From CAYTQK01 sp964439745 (GTDB lineage Bacteria; Desulfobacterota; Desulfobacteria; Desulfobacterales; Desulfosudaceae), in assembly GCA_964439745.1 (NCBI GenBank), contig CAYTQK010000060.1, positions 1 to 14,417 on the forward strand: 14,417 nucleotides of DNA. Reading direction: 5' to 3'. A program made the translations under genes and the position numbers. Under the pieces are notes generated by a model. The model ran no database searches. It was given only the letters and a program-made list of their open reading frames with translations, and was not told where the DNA came from. This document shows, piece by piece, positions 7,530-14,015 of the stretch (position 1 is its first letter; each line of letters opens with the position of its first letter).

Positions 7530-7538
7530 GTTTATTTT

Positions 7539-7568
7539 GTTATATCATGCCCCGGCTCTGGCTGGCAA
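7539..7568 (-). promoter_or_regulatory. Sigma-70-like promoter for nagZ
   Basis: On the minus strand TTGCCA (7563-7568) and TATAAC (7539-7544) are spaced 18 bp, each matching consensus in 5 of 6 positions. The start would fall near 7532, giving a leader of about 95 nt before nagZ. I found no equally good promoter for the divergent PurF-like gene, although the AT-rich stretch around 7590-7635 is a possible site. Confidence 0.5.
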
Positions 7569-7678
7569 TCCCGGCAGCCGTCAGAAAAAAATCATTGAAA
7601 GACTGTCCGATTTTGATAAATATTAGTTTTTTAACCTTGGTCCGGCGGGAGGCGTCTTCGCCGGGAAAGGAAGTGTTT

Positions 7679-9082
7679 ATGGGCGGCATATTCGGCTGCG
7701 CCTGCACCGGCAGCTGTGTTACGGACCTGTTTTACGGCACGGACTACCTCTCTCACCTGGGCACCCGCCGGGGCGGCATGGCGGTCTGGGGCGCCGGGGG
7801 AATTTCCCGTAAAATCCACAGCCTGGAAAGCGCTTATTTCCGGTCCAAGTTTGAGCCGGACTTAAACGACCTGGACGGCTACACCGGCATCGGGGTAATC
7901 AGCGACCACGAGGACCAGCCCATCCTGGTCCGTTCCCATTTGGGCACCTTCGGGCTGGTGACCGTGTCCCGGATCAACAACTTAGAAGAGCTGGCCGAAA
8001 AAGAACTTTCCCAGCTACGCTCCTTTTCCGAGTTGAGTCCCCTGGGGATCAACCCCACCGAACTGACCGCCATGCTGATCTGCGAAAAGGGTTCTTTCGT
8101 GGAGGGCATCCGCCACGCCCAGCAGGCCATCAAGGGCTCCTGCTCCCTGCTGCTGCTGGCCAAAGACGGCATTTACGCCGCCCGGGACCGCCTGGGCCGC
8201 ACCCCCATCCTGATCGGCCGCAAGGAGGACGGGCTGGCTTTATCCTCGGAATCCTGCGCCTTTCCCAACCTGGGCTATGAGATGGAACGGGACATTGGCC
8301 CCGGCGAAATCGTGCGGGTCACCCCGGAGGGCTTTGAGCAGCTGGCCCCGCCCGGAGATCAAATGCAGATCTGCGCGTTCTTATGGGTCTATTACGGCTA
8401 TCCCGCTTCCCGGTATGAAGGCATCGGCGTGGAGAATGTCCGCTACCGCTGCGGCAACGCCCTGGCCCGGAAAGACGAGGTGGACATCGACTACGTGGCC
8501 GGCATCCCGGACTCCGGCATCGGCCATGCCGTGGGCTACGCCAACGAGCGGCAGATCAGGTACAAGCGGCCCTTTGTCAAGTACACCCCCACCTGGCCGC
8601 GCAGCTTCATGCCCCAGAGCCAGGCCACCCGGGACCTGGTGGCCCGCATGAAGCTGATCCCCGTCACCGATCTGATCCGCGACCAGCGCATCCTCTTCTG
8701 CGAAGACTCCATTGTCCGGGGCACCCAGCTGCAGGACAACGTCCAGCTGCTGTTTGACCGGGGGGCCCGCGAAGTGCACATGCGCACGGCCTGCCCGACC
8801 CTGATCTATCCCTGCGAATTTCTCAATTTTTCCCAGTCCCGCTCGACCCTGGACCTGGCCGGGCGCAAGGCCATCCTGGAACTGGAGGGACAGGAAGACA
8901 GGAACCTGACCGCTTACGCCGCGGCCGACACCCCGGAGCACGAGGCCATGACCGAATCCATTCGCAAGCGCCTGCAGCTGACCTCCCTCAGGTTCCAGGA
9001 AATGGATGACCTGGTGGCGGCCATCGGTCTGCCCAAGGAAAAACTGTGCACCCACTGCTGGGATGGCTCCAGTCACTTTTAA
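7679..9082 (+). CDS. PurF-like amidophosphoribosyltransferase lacking the glutaminase Cys
   Basis: A 467-residue protein with the PurF layout: N-terminal class-II amidotransferase-type domain (about 1-225) and C-terminal type-I phosphoribosyltransferase domain. The PRPP loop is clear (FCEDSIVRGTQ, 340-350; the first acid is Glu rather than Asp). Four cysteines stand where the Bacillus-type enzyme binds its Fe-S cluster: Cys232 in QICAFLWVYYG, Cys379 in YPCEF, and Cys457/Cys460 in CTHCWDGS. The glutaminase site is not intact. The protein starts MGGIFG where active PurF has Met-Cys-Gly-Ile, the HNGN segment is replaced by SRINN, and the SDSE segment by NPTE. Cys7, Cys9 and Cys13 follow the start but are not N-terminal. 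Start ATG at 7679 has AAAGGAAG upstream; an upstream in-frame ATG at 7547 is rejected. Whether it makes phosphoribosylamine from ammonia or does something else is unknown, so no symbol is given. Confidence 0.85.
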   Translation: MGGIFGCACTGSCVTDLFYGTDYLSHLGTRRGGMAVWGAGGISRKIHSLESAYFRSKFEPDLNDLDGYTGIGVISDHEDQPILVRSHLGTFGLVTVSRINNLEELAEKELSQLRSFSELSPLGINPTELTAMLICEKGSFVEGIRHAQQAIKGSCSLLLLAKDGIYAARDRLGRTPILIGRKEDGLALSSESCAFPNLGYEMERDIGPGEIVRVTPEGFEQLAPPGDQMQICAFLWVYYGYPASRYEGIGVENVRYRCGNALARKDEVDIDYVAGIPDSGIGHAVGYANERQIRYKRPFVKYTPTWPRSFMPQSQATRDLVARMKLIPVTDLIRDQRILFCEDSIVRGTQLQDNVQLLFDRGAREVHMRTACPTLIYPCEFLNFSQSRSTLDLAGRKAILELEGQEDRNLTAYAAADTPEHEAMTESIRKRLQLTSLRFQEMDDLVAAIGLPKEKLCTHCWDGSSHF

Positions 9083-9083
9083 T

Positions 9084-9106
9084 CAACCCGTGAAATATCC
9101 GGGTTG
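9084..9106 (+). other. Hairpin after the PurF-like gene
   Basis: CAACCCG (9084-9090) and CGGGTTG (9100-9106) form a perfect 7-bp stem with a 9-nt loop, starting 1 bp after the stop codon. There is no following U-run, so it may be an intercistronic stabiliser rather than a terminator before the zinc-ribbon gene. Confidence 0.4.
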
Positions 9107-9135
9107 GCCCGAAAAGGGAAGGACAGGTTTACCTC

Positions 9136-9618
9136 ATGGTCGACGACAGTTTCACCTATCCGGTCAAATGCCGCACCTGCCGCAAAACCTTTACCGTCCA
9201 GTTGTTTGAAAGTCACGAAAAGAATCTCTTTCTGGTGGACCGAAAAGACTGGTATTGTGATGACTGCAAACAGGAATATGCCCGGCAGCAGACGGAAAAA
9301 CTGACCGCAGCCCACGGCGAACGCGGGTTCCCCCCCCTGACCGGCACCCGCAAGATGATCGTCTGGGCGGAAAAAATCCGGGCGGAAATGCTCAACAAAA
9401 TCGATATCTGGCAGGAGCGCCTGACCTTTGACGATGAGGCCGCAAAAGAAAGACACCGGCAGGGCGTGGCCCGGCTGCTGGAAGAGTGGCGGGCGGAAAC
9501 GACGGCCAAGTGGTGGATCGACCATCGGCGCATGACGGTACGGGACATGTCCCGCCGGGTGGAAGAACTGGCCGCCGAGGACGCCGAGGACGACCCGGAT
9601 CAGCAGACCGATCAGTAA
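9136..9618 (+). CDS. Zinc-ribbon protein of unknown function
   Basis: A soluble 160-residue protein I cannot name. Cys12-X2-Cys15 and Cys41-X2-Cys44 form a probable zinc ribbon. A central segment TGTRKMIVWAEKIRAEML (about 69-86) and a later TAKWWIDHRR (123-132) have the look of a paired motif that I recall from small proteins with a GSxKQxxWAexIR...WWIDxR pattern; that recollection was not checked. The tail from about 145 is very acidic. The middle is probably helical. It begins 53 bp after the PurF-like gene on the same strand, so the two may be co-transcribed, although the upstream Shine-Dalgarno is weak (AAGGACAGG at a long spacing). Its stop overlaps the end of the convergent ammB by 7 bp. 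Confidence 0.7.
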   Translation: MVDDSFTYPVKCRTCRKTFTVQLFESHEKNLFLVDRKDWYCDDCKQEYARQQTEKLTAAHGERGFPPLTGTRKMIVWAEKIRAEMLNKIDIWQERLTFDDEAAKERHRQGVARLLEEWRAETTAKWWIDHRRMTVRDMSRRVEELAAEDAEDDPDQQTDQ

Positions 9619-10463
9619 ATCGCCACCCCGGCATAGCCCACGAAACTGTCCCCCGGGCTCATGTCATAGCTGGTGGCATACTCGGTCAGCATGGCGGCCG
9701 TGGCCCCCAGGGTCTTGCCGGCAGCCAGGGCCGCGGCGGCCGCGCCCGCGCAGCAGGCATTGCGGGAGGCCAGCCCCTCTTTGATCACGGGCTGCGGCTC
9801 CAGGGCCAGCATCCGGTCGATGATGCGCCGGTCCTCCTTCTGCCGGACCAACTCATGGGCCGAATCGCCAACGCCGTAGGGTGTCATTCCGAAATTGGGA
9901 CCGTAATGGGTCAGGTCGGTGGAGCCCACCGCCACCGCTGTTTTCCCGGCGCGGCCGGCCGCCTCGGCCGCGAACCGGCCGATGTCGATGGCCACCGGCG
10001 CCGGCGGAACCCCCACCGGCAGAACCGCCGCGTCGGGGAAAAAATACCGGATAAACGGCAGCTGCAGTTCAATGGTATTGTCCGGGGTGAAATGCCGGTG
10101 ATCTTCCCGGTCAAAAGAGAAGGTTTCAGCCAGTTCCGCGGCCAGTTCCGTATCCACCGGCAGGGCGCCCAGGGGAGTTGCCAGGGCATCGGCGGTGGTC
10201 AGAAGAGGGGCGGCGTCCGGCGGCAGGTGCATGCCGAACACCAGCACCGTGTCCGGCGGGGGGGTGTCCTGCAGCAGGGAAATGGCCCGGGCCGCGATCC
10301 CGCCGGAAAATACCCAGCCGGCATGGGGCACGACTACGGCCACCGGGGCCCTCTCCGGAACCTTTGCCAAGGGGCGCTCTAGAAATGATTGGATCAGGCC
10401 TTCACATTCCGCGGCCGAACCGGGATACCAGCTGCCCGCGAAAACCGCTTGACGTGTGCTCAT
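9612..10463 (-). CDS. amrB: MEMO1-family protein (AmmeMemoRadiSam system protein B)
   Basis: A 283-residue member of the MEMO/UPF0103 family. Recognisable segments: RQAVFAGSWYPG at the start, VVVPHAGWVFSGG with His47, FGMHLPP with His79, DNTIELQLPFIRYFF with Glu132, GSTDLTHYGP with His186, and a C-terminal Cys-Cys at 237-238 where human MEMO1 has its metal-site Cys. The fold is related to extradiol dioxygenases, but the bacterial role is not established. The family usually accompanies an AMMECR1 protein and a radical SAM protein, neither of which is here. The ATG at 10463 has AAAGGAGG 9 nt upstream, so the 12-residue extension to 10499 is rejected. It lies 32 bp after hypB on the same strand and is probably co-transcribed with it. 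Confidence 0.87.
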   Translation of the reverse strand: MSTRQAVFAGSWYPGSAAECEGLIQSFLERPLAKVPERAPVAVVVPHAGWVFSGGIAARAISLLQDTPPPDTVLVFGMHLPPDAAPLLTTADALATPLGALPVDTELAAELAETFSFDREDHRHFTPDNTIELQLPFIRYFFPDAAVLPVGVPPAPVAIDIGRFAAEAAGRAGKTAVAVGSTDLTHYGPNFGMTPYGVGDSAHELVRQKEDRRIIDRMLALEPQPVIKEGLASRNACCAGAAAAALAAGKTLGATAAMLTEYATSYDMSPGDSFVGYAGVAIY

Positions 10464-10495
10464 GACTGTCTCCCTCCTTTGCGGGGGAAAGCGCG

Positions 10496-11167
10496 TCATT
10501 TCCCCCTTTTGCGGTCCACCTGTTCCCTGATCCAGGAAATCCAGGGGTCCAGTCCTTCTTCGGTGCGGGCGGAAGTGCGGTACACCGCCATTTCCGGATT
10601 GATCTTGTGGATATTGGCTTCCGCCTCGTCGATATCATAGTCCAGGTGGGGAAGCAGATCGACCTTGTTCAGCAGGGCCGCCTGACAGACCCGGAACATC
10701 AGCGGATACTTGACCGGCTTGTCTTCGCCCTCGGTAACGCTGAGCACCACCGCCCGGGCGTCTTCACCGATATCAAATTCGGCCGGGCAGACCAGGTTGC
10801 CGATGTTCTCGACAATGATCAGGTCCAGGGCGGCCAGCTCAAAACCTTCCGCGGCCCGCTCAATAACATGGGCAGCCAGGTGACAGTCCCCGCCGAACTC
10901 ATCGGTGTTGACCTGGACCACCTCGGCCCCGGTCCGCGCCAGCCGGTCGGCGTCATTGGTGGTACAGATATCACCGACGATGACGGCGCTGCGGATATCC
11001 GGCATGATCCGGGCCAGGGTTTTCTCCAGCAGGGTGGTCTTGCCGGCGCCGGGCGAACTCATGATGTTGAGCACGCACACCTTGTTGTCCGCAAACCGCT
11101 TGCGATTGGCGGCGGCCATGGTTTCGTTGACGTCCAGCACCCGGCGGACCACTTTGATTTCTTCCAT
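10496..11167 (-). CDS. hypB: HypB: GTPase for [NiFe]-hydrogenase nickel insertion
   Basis: Supplies nickel to the hydrogenase large subunit together with HypA, using GTP hydrolysis. The 223-residue product has the P-loop SSPGAGKTTLL (37-47), VGDICTTNDADR (64-75), the metal-binding Cys95-His96 in GGDCHLAAH and Cys127 in NLVCPAEFD, and the guanine-recognition NKVD. It has neither the His-rich nickel-storage stretch nor the N-terminal CxxCGC of E. coli HypB, so it is the minimal form. The ATG at 11167 has GGGAG 7-8 nt upstream, preceded by an A-run. A 215-bp gap separates it from hypA, with its own promoter and a strong leader hairpin. Confidence 0.95.
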   Translation of the reverse strand: MEEIKVVRRVLDVNETMAAANRKRFADNKVCVLNIMSSPGAGKTTLLEKTLARIMPDIRSAVIVGDICTTNDADRLARTGAEVVQVNTDEFGGDCHLAAHVIERAAEGFELAALDLIIVENIGNLVCPAEFDIGEDARAVVLSVTEGEDKPVKYPLMFRVCQAALLNKVDLLPHLDYDIDEAEANIHKINPEMAVYRTSARTEEGLDPWISWIREQVDRKRGK

Positions 11168-11223
11168 TGCCTGCTCCCTTTTTTTTTAAATTATGAACCG
11201 GCCGTTCTGATCTTCCTGTTTAC

Positions 11224-11259
11224 CGGTGCCCGGAAAATCCCTTCTTTTACCGGGCACCG
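11224..11259 (-). other. Strong hairpin in the hypB leader
   Basis: CGGTGCCCGG (11224-11233) and CCGGGCACCG (11250-11259) pair perfectly over 10 bp. An inner AAAA/TTTT extension with one bulged base leaves a loop of about 7 nt. It falls inside the predicted 5' UTR of hypB, about 57 bp before the start codon, and has no U-run, so it is not a normal terminator. It could stabilise the message or serve as a regulatory site. Confidence 0.6.
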
Positions 11260-11292
11260 TCCGGTCATCTCCGGCCGGCGTATCTACCCAAT

Positions 11293-11320
11293 AATATAAC
11301 GATTCTTTTCAAATTATCAA
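11293..11320 (-). promoter_or_regulatory. Sigma-70-like promoter for hypB-amrB
   Basis: On the minus strand TTGATA (11315-11320) and TATATT (11293-11298) are separated by 16 bp in an AT-rich patch, each close to consensus. Transcription would start near 11286, giving a leader of about 120 nt that contains the 11224-11259 hairpin. This lets hypB be expressed apart from hypA. Confidence 0.55.
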
Positions 11321-11382
11321 GAACCATCCCGGGGCCAAAATATCGTAACCGCGGTAAAAACAAAAAATCGCCCGGAATATTT

Positions 11383-11730
11383 TTACTCCGCCAGCTCAAT
11401 GGAGGCGATATCCATCTCCCGGCCGGAGAGAATATCCACCTTGCCGCCGCCGCATTCCGGACAGATGAATTCCGGCGTGGTCACGGTCCATTGATGGCCG
11501 CACTCCTGGCAGCGGACCACGATGGGCAGCTCCTCGATGGACAACCGGGCGCCGGCCAGGGGCGTGTCTTGGGTGGCGATGTCAAAACAGAAGGTCAGGC
11601 TATCCGGCACGATGGCGGTCAGCCTGCCCACCCGGATATTGACCCGGGCCACCTTGGGATCAGGCAGATGGGGTGGAATGGCGGACTTGGCGATCTCGAC
11701 GATCTGGATGGCAATGCCCATTTCGTGCAT
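11383..11730 (-). CDS. hypA: HypA: nickel metallochaperone for [NiFe]-hydrogenase
   Basis: The 115-residue product is family length. It starts MHEMGIA, giving the nickel ligands of the N-terminal Met-His-Glu, and carries the structural zinc site Cys74-X2-Cys77 and Cys90-X2-Cys93 in CQECGHQW and CPECGG. It passes nickel to the hydrogenase with HypB. AAGGGG lies 8 nt before the ATG at 11730. The region just upstream is the sucD terminator, whose T-run can also pair into an alternative stem ending near the ribosome-binding site. No separate promoter is obvious to me, so hypA may depend on readthrough or on a promoter I cannot see. The genes for the hydrogenase itself are outside the window. Confidence 0.95.
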   Translation of the reverse strand: MHEMGIAIQIVEIAKSAIPPHLPDPKVARVNIRVGRLTAIVPDSLTFCFDIATQDTPLAGARLSIEELPIVVRCQECGHQWTVTTPEFICPECGGGKVDILSGREMDIASIELAE

Positions 11731-11756
11731 GACGAACCCCTTGACCCGGGTATTTT

Positions 11757-11784
11757 AAAAAAAAATATCCGGGTTGCGTCCCGG
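11757..11784 (-). terminator. Intrinsic terminator after sucD
   Basis: On the minus strand CCGGG (11780-11784), a 6-nt loop and CCCGG (11769-11773) are followed by ATA and nine consecutive T (11765 down to 11757). The stem is short but GC-only. It closes the sucCD unit before hypA. Confidence 0.65.
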
Positions 11785-11821
11785 TCAGGCCGGCCGCCGT
11801 GGCCCCGGCAGGTGAAGCGGC

Positions 11822-11856
11822 GGAGAATACCGCTTGTGGCCGGACAAGCGTTCTCC
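11822..11856 (-). other. Long hairpin just downstream of sucD
   Basis: GGAGAA (11822-11827) pairs with TTCTCC (11851-11856), and CGCTTGT (11831-11837) with ACAAGCG (11844-11850), around a GGCCGG loop, with one 3-nt bulge: 13 perfect pairs in all. It begins 8 bp after the sucD stop. No U-run follows, so it probably protects the 3' end, with the real terminator at 11757-11784. Confidence 0.55.
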
Positions 11857-11863
11857 CCGATAA

Positions 11864-12736
11864 TCAGGAAAAGACCCGGGCGCAGAATTCACCCAGCCCG
11901 CCCAGGTCCCGGCAGACGTGAATGCCGGCGGCTTCCATGGCCGCGATCTTGGCCTCGGCACCGCCGCTCTTGCCGCTGATGATGGCGCCGGCATGGCCCA
12001 TGCGCCGGCCGGGCGGGGCGGTCAGTCCGGCCACAAACCCCACCACCGGTTTGGTTATCTTCTCCTGGATGAAGGCGGCGGCTTTTTCCTCGGCGTTGCC
12101 GCCGATCTCGCCCACCATGACCACGCCCCGGGTATCGGCATCCTGCTCAAAGGCCGCCAGGCAGTCGATAAAATCGGTGCCGTTGACCGGGTCCCCGCCG
12201 ATGCCCACGCAAGTGGTCTGCCCGATGCCCTGCTCGGTGAGCTGGTGCACCACTTCGTAGGTCAGGGTGCCGGACCGGGAGACCACCCCGATGGGGCCGC
12301 CGGGCTGATGAATGACCCCGGGCATGATGCCGATCTTGGCCTGGCCCGGCGTGATGATGCCGGGACAGTTGGGGCCGATCAGCCGGGAGGAGGAGCGGTC
12401 CAGCATTTTTTTGACGCGCATCATGTCCAGCACGGGAATCCCTTCGGTAATGGCCACGATGATTTCCAGGCCGGCATCAATGGCCTCGGCGATACCGTCG
12501 GCGGCAAAGGCCGGCGGCACGAAGATCATGCTGCAATTGGCCCCGGTCTCGGCCACTGCCCGGCCCACGGTATTAAAAACGGGGACACCGTCCATGTCCT
12601 GGCCGCCCTTGCCCGGGGTAACCCCGGCCACGACATTGGTACCGTAGGCCAGGCACTGCTGGGTGTGAAATTTCCCTTCCCGCCCGGTAATGCCCTGCAC
12701 CAGCAGGCGGGTTTCCTGGTCGACAAATATACTCAT
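11864..12736 (-). CDS. sucD: Succinyl-CoA synthetase (succinate-CoA ligase), alpha subunit
   Basis: Interconverts succinyl-CoA and succinate with formation of ATP or GTP; the alpha subunit binds CoA and carries the phosphohistidine. At 290 residues it matches E. coli SucD (289). Visible are VQGITGREGKFHTQQ (13-27), GPNCPGIITPG (121-131), SRSGTLTYE, GIGGDPVNGTDFID (178-191) and GRRMGHAGAII with the phosphorylated His248. The ATG at 12736 has GAGG 5-6 nt upstream, and the gene follows sucC by 29 bp. The enzyme may run toward succinyl-CoA or toward ATP depending on the organism's carbon flow. Confidence 0.97.
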   Translation of the reverse strand: MSIFVDQETRLLVQGITGREGKFHTQQCLAYGTNVVAGVTPGKGGQDMDGVPVFNTVGRAVAETGANCSMIFVPPAFAADGIAEAIDAGLEIIVAITEGIPVLDMMRVKKMLDRSSSRLIGPNCPGIITPGQAKIGIMPGVIHQPGGPIGVVSRSGTLTYEVVHQLTEQGIGQTTCVGIGGDPVNGTDFIDCLAAFEQDADTRGVVMVGEIGGNAEEKAAAFIQEKITKPVVGFVAGLTAPPGRRMGHAGAIISGKSGGAEAKIAAMEAAGIHVCRDLGGLGEFCARVFS

Positions 12737-12765
12737 ATCATCCTCATATCACATCATAAAAAAGA

Positions 12766-13935
12766 CTAGGCCGGGGCGCCGGCGATTGCGGCCACCTTGC
12801 GGGCGGCGTCGCGCAGGTTTTCGGCCGGCTGCAGATCCAGGTTGGACTCGGCCAGGATGCGCTTGCCCTCGTCCACGTTGGTGCCTTCCATGCGGACCAC
12901 CAGGGGCACCTTGACCTCGATGTTGGTGGCCGCCTGGACGATGCCTCGGGCCAGGACGTCGCAGCGCAGAATGCCGCCGAAAATATTGATCAGGATGCAG
13001 GTCACCTTTTCATCAGAAAGGATGATCCGGAATCCGTTTTCCACCATTTCCGCGTCGGCACCGCCGCCCACATCCAGGAAGTTGGCCGGTTCGGCCCCGG
13101 CCAGCTTGATGATGTCCATGGTGGCCATGGCCAGGCCGGCACCGTTGACCATGTTGCCGACATTGCCGTCCATGTTGATATAGTTGAGGTTATACCTGGA
13201 GGCCTCCACCTCCAGGGGATCTTCCTCGTCCGTATCCCGCAGCTCCCGGATCTCCGGGTGCCGGAACAAACCGCTGTCGTCGAAATTGATCTTGGCGTCC
13301 AGGGCCACCACCTCTTCGTCGGCGGTCAGCACCAGGGGATTGATCTCCACCAGGGAAGCGTCGTAATCGACAAACAGGCGGTACAGTCCGGTCAGAATCT
13401 TCATGAACGACTTGATGGCACCGGCCGGCAGGTTCAGCCCGAAGGCCGCCTGGCGACAATGATACCCGGAAATACCGGCCAAGGGATCAATATAGACCTT
13501 GATGATCTTTTCCGGGGTTTCTTCGGCCACGGTCTCGATGTCCATGCCCCCGGCCTCACTGGCCATGATGACGATGCTGGCCGTTTCCCGGTCGGTAATC
13601 AGGGAAAGATACAGCTCCTTTTTGATCTGCAGCCCCTGTTCCACCAGCACCTTGCGCACCAGGGTGCCTTCCGGACCGGTCTGGGGGGTGACCAGGGTGG
13701 AGCCCAGCAGGGAACCGGCGAAGCTTTCCACCTCATCGGCCGAGCCGACTACCTTGACCCCGCCGCCTTTGCCCCGGCCGCCGGCATGCACCTGGGCCTT
13801 GACCACCACGGGATAGCCGCCGAGGTCCTCCGCGGCCGCCCGGGCAGCGGCGGCATTGTCGGCCAGGATCCCCCGGGGAACGGGGATACCGTATTTTTCG
13901 AACAAGGCCTTGGTCTGGTATTCGTGTATTTTCAT
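12766..13935 (-). CDS. sucC: Succinyl-CoA synthetase (succinate-CoA ligase), beta subunit
   Basis: ATP-grasp subunit that binds the nucleotide and succinate and pairs with SucD. At 389 residues it equals the family length. It starts MKIHEYQTKALFEKYGIPVP, contains KAQVHAGGRGKGGGV (46-60), the Mg-binding Asn199 in VEINPLVLT and Asp213 in ALDAKINFDD at the same numbers as in E. coli, and MDGNVGNMVNGAGLAMATMD (255-274) at the succinate site. Whether it prefers ATP or GTP cannot be read safely. The ATG at 13935 has a weak GGATG 7-8 nt upstream. It follows the biotin-carrier gene by 80 bp, which hold a possible terminator. Confidence 0.97.
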   Translation of the reverse strand: MKIHEYQTKALFEKYGIPVPRGILADNAAAARAAAEDLGGYPVVVKAQVHAGGRGKGGGVKVVGSADEVESFAGSLLGSTLVTPQTGPEGTLVRKVLVEQGLQIKKELYLSLITDRETASIVIMASEAGGMDIETVAEETPEKIIKVYIDPLAGISGYHCRQAAFGLNLPAGAIKSFMKILTGLYRLFVDYDASLVEINPLVLTADEEVVALDAKINFDDSGLFRHPEIRELRDTDEEDPLEVEASRYNLNYINMDGNVGNMVNGAGLAMATMDIIKLAGAEPANFLDVGGGADAEMVENGFRIILSDEKVTCILINIFGGILRCDVLARGIVQAATNIEVKVPLVVRMEGTNVDEGKRILAESNLDLQPAENLRDAARKVAAIAGAPA

Positions 13936-13966
13936 AAATCACATCCATTCATACTGACTGCTTCAT

Positions 13967-14012
13967 AAAAAATTAACGGCCGCCAGGCAGTGGCGTTCTC
14001 CGCCGGCTGGCG
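13967..14012 (-). terminator. Possible terminator between biotin-carrier gene and sucC
   Basis: On the minus strand CGCCAG and CTGGCG (14007-14012 with 13981-13986) enclose a smaller GGCG/CGCC hairpin, and a T6 run follows at 13972-13967. The gap of about 8 nt between stem and T-run is longer than ideal, so it may be only partly effective. Confidence 0.4.
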
Positions 14013-14015
14013 GGG

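Noticed and set aside
7679..7720. Frameshift or wrong start hiding a catalytic Cys in the PurF-like gene
   Set aside because: The ATG has a good Shine-Dalgarno, the GGIFG register aligns with CGIxG of PurF, and other glutaminase positions are changed as well, so an upstream or shifted start does not restore the site.
9093..11776. A 14-base sequence (AAATATCCGGGTTG) shared by 9093-9106 and 11763-11776, both within hairpins
   Set aside because: One 14-base match in a 14-kb window is expected by chance about as often as not, and the flanks differ.
11918..12769. A 283-codon plus-strand frame over sucD, and a similar 236-codon one at 13258-13968 over sucC
   Set aside because: Both lie opposite genes with full family matches and show only shadow-type composition.
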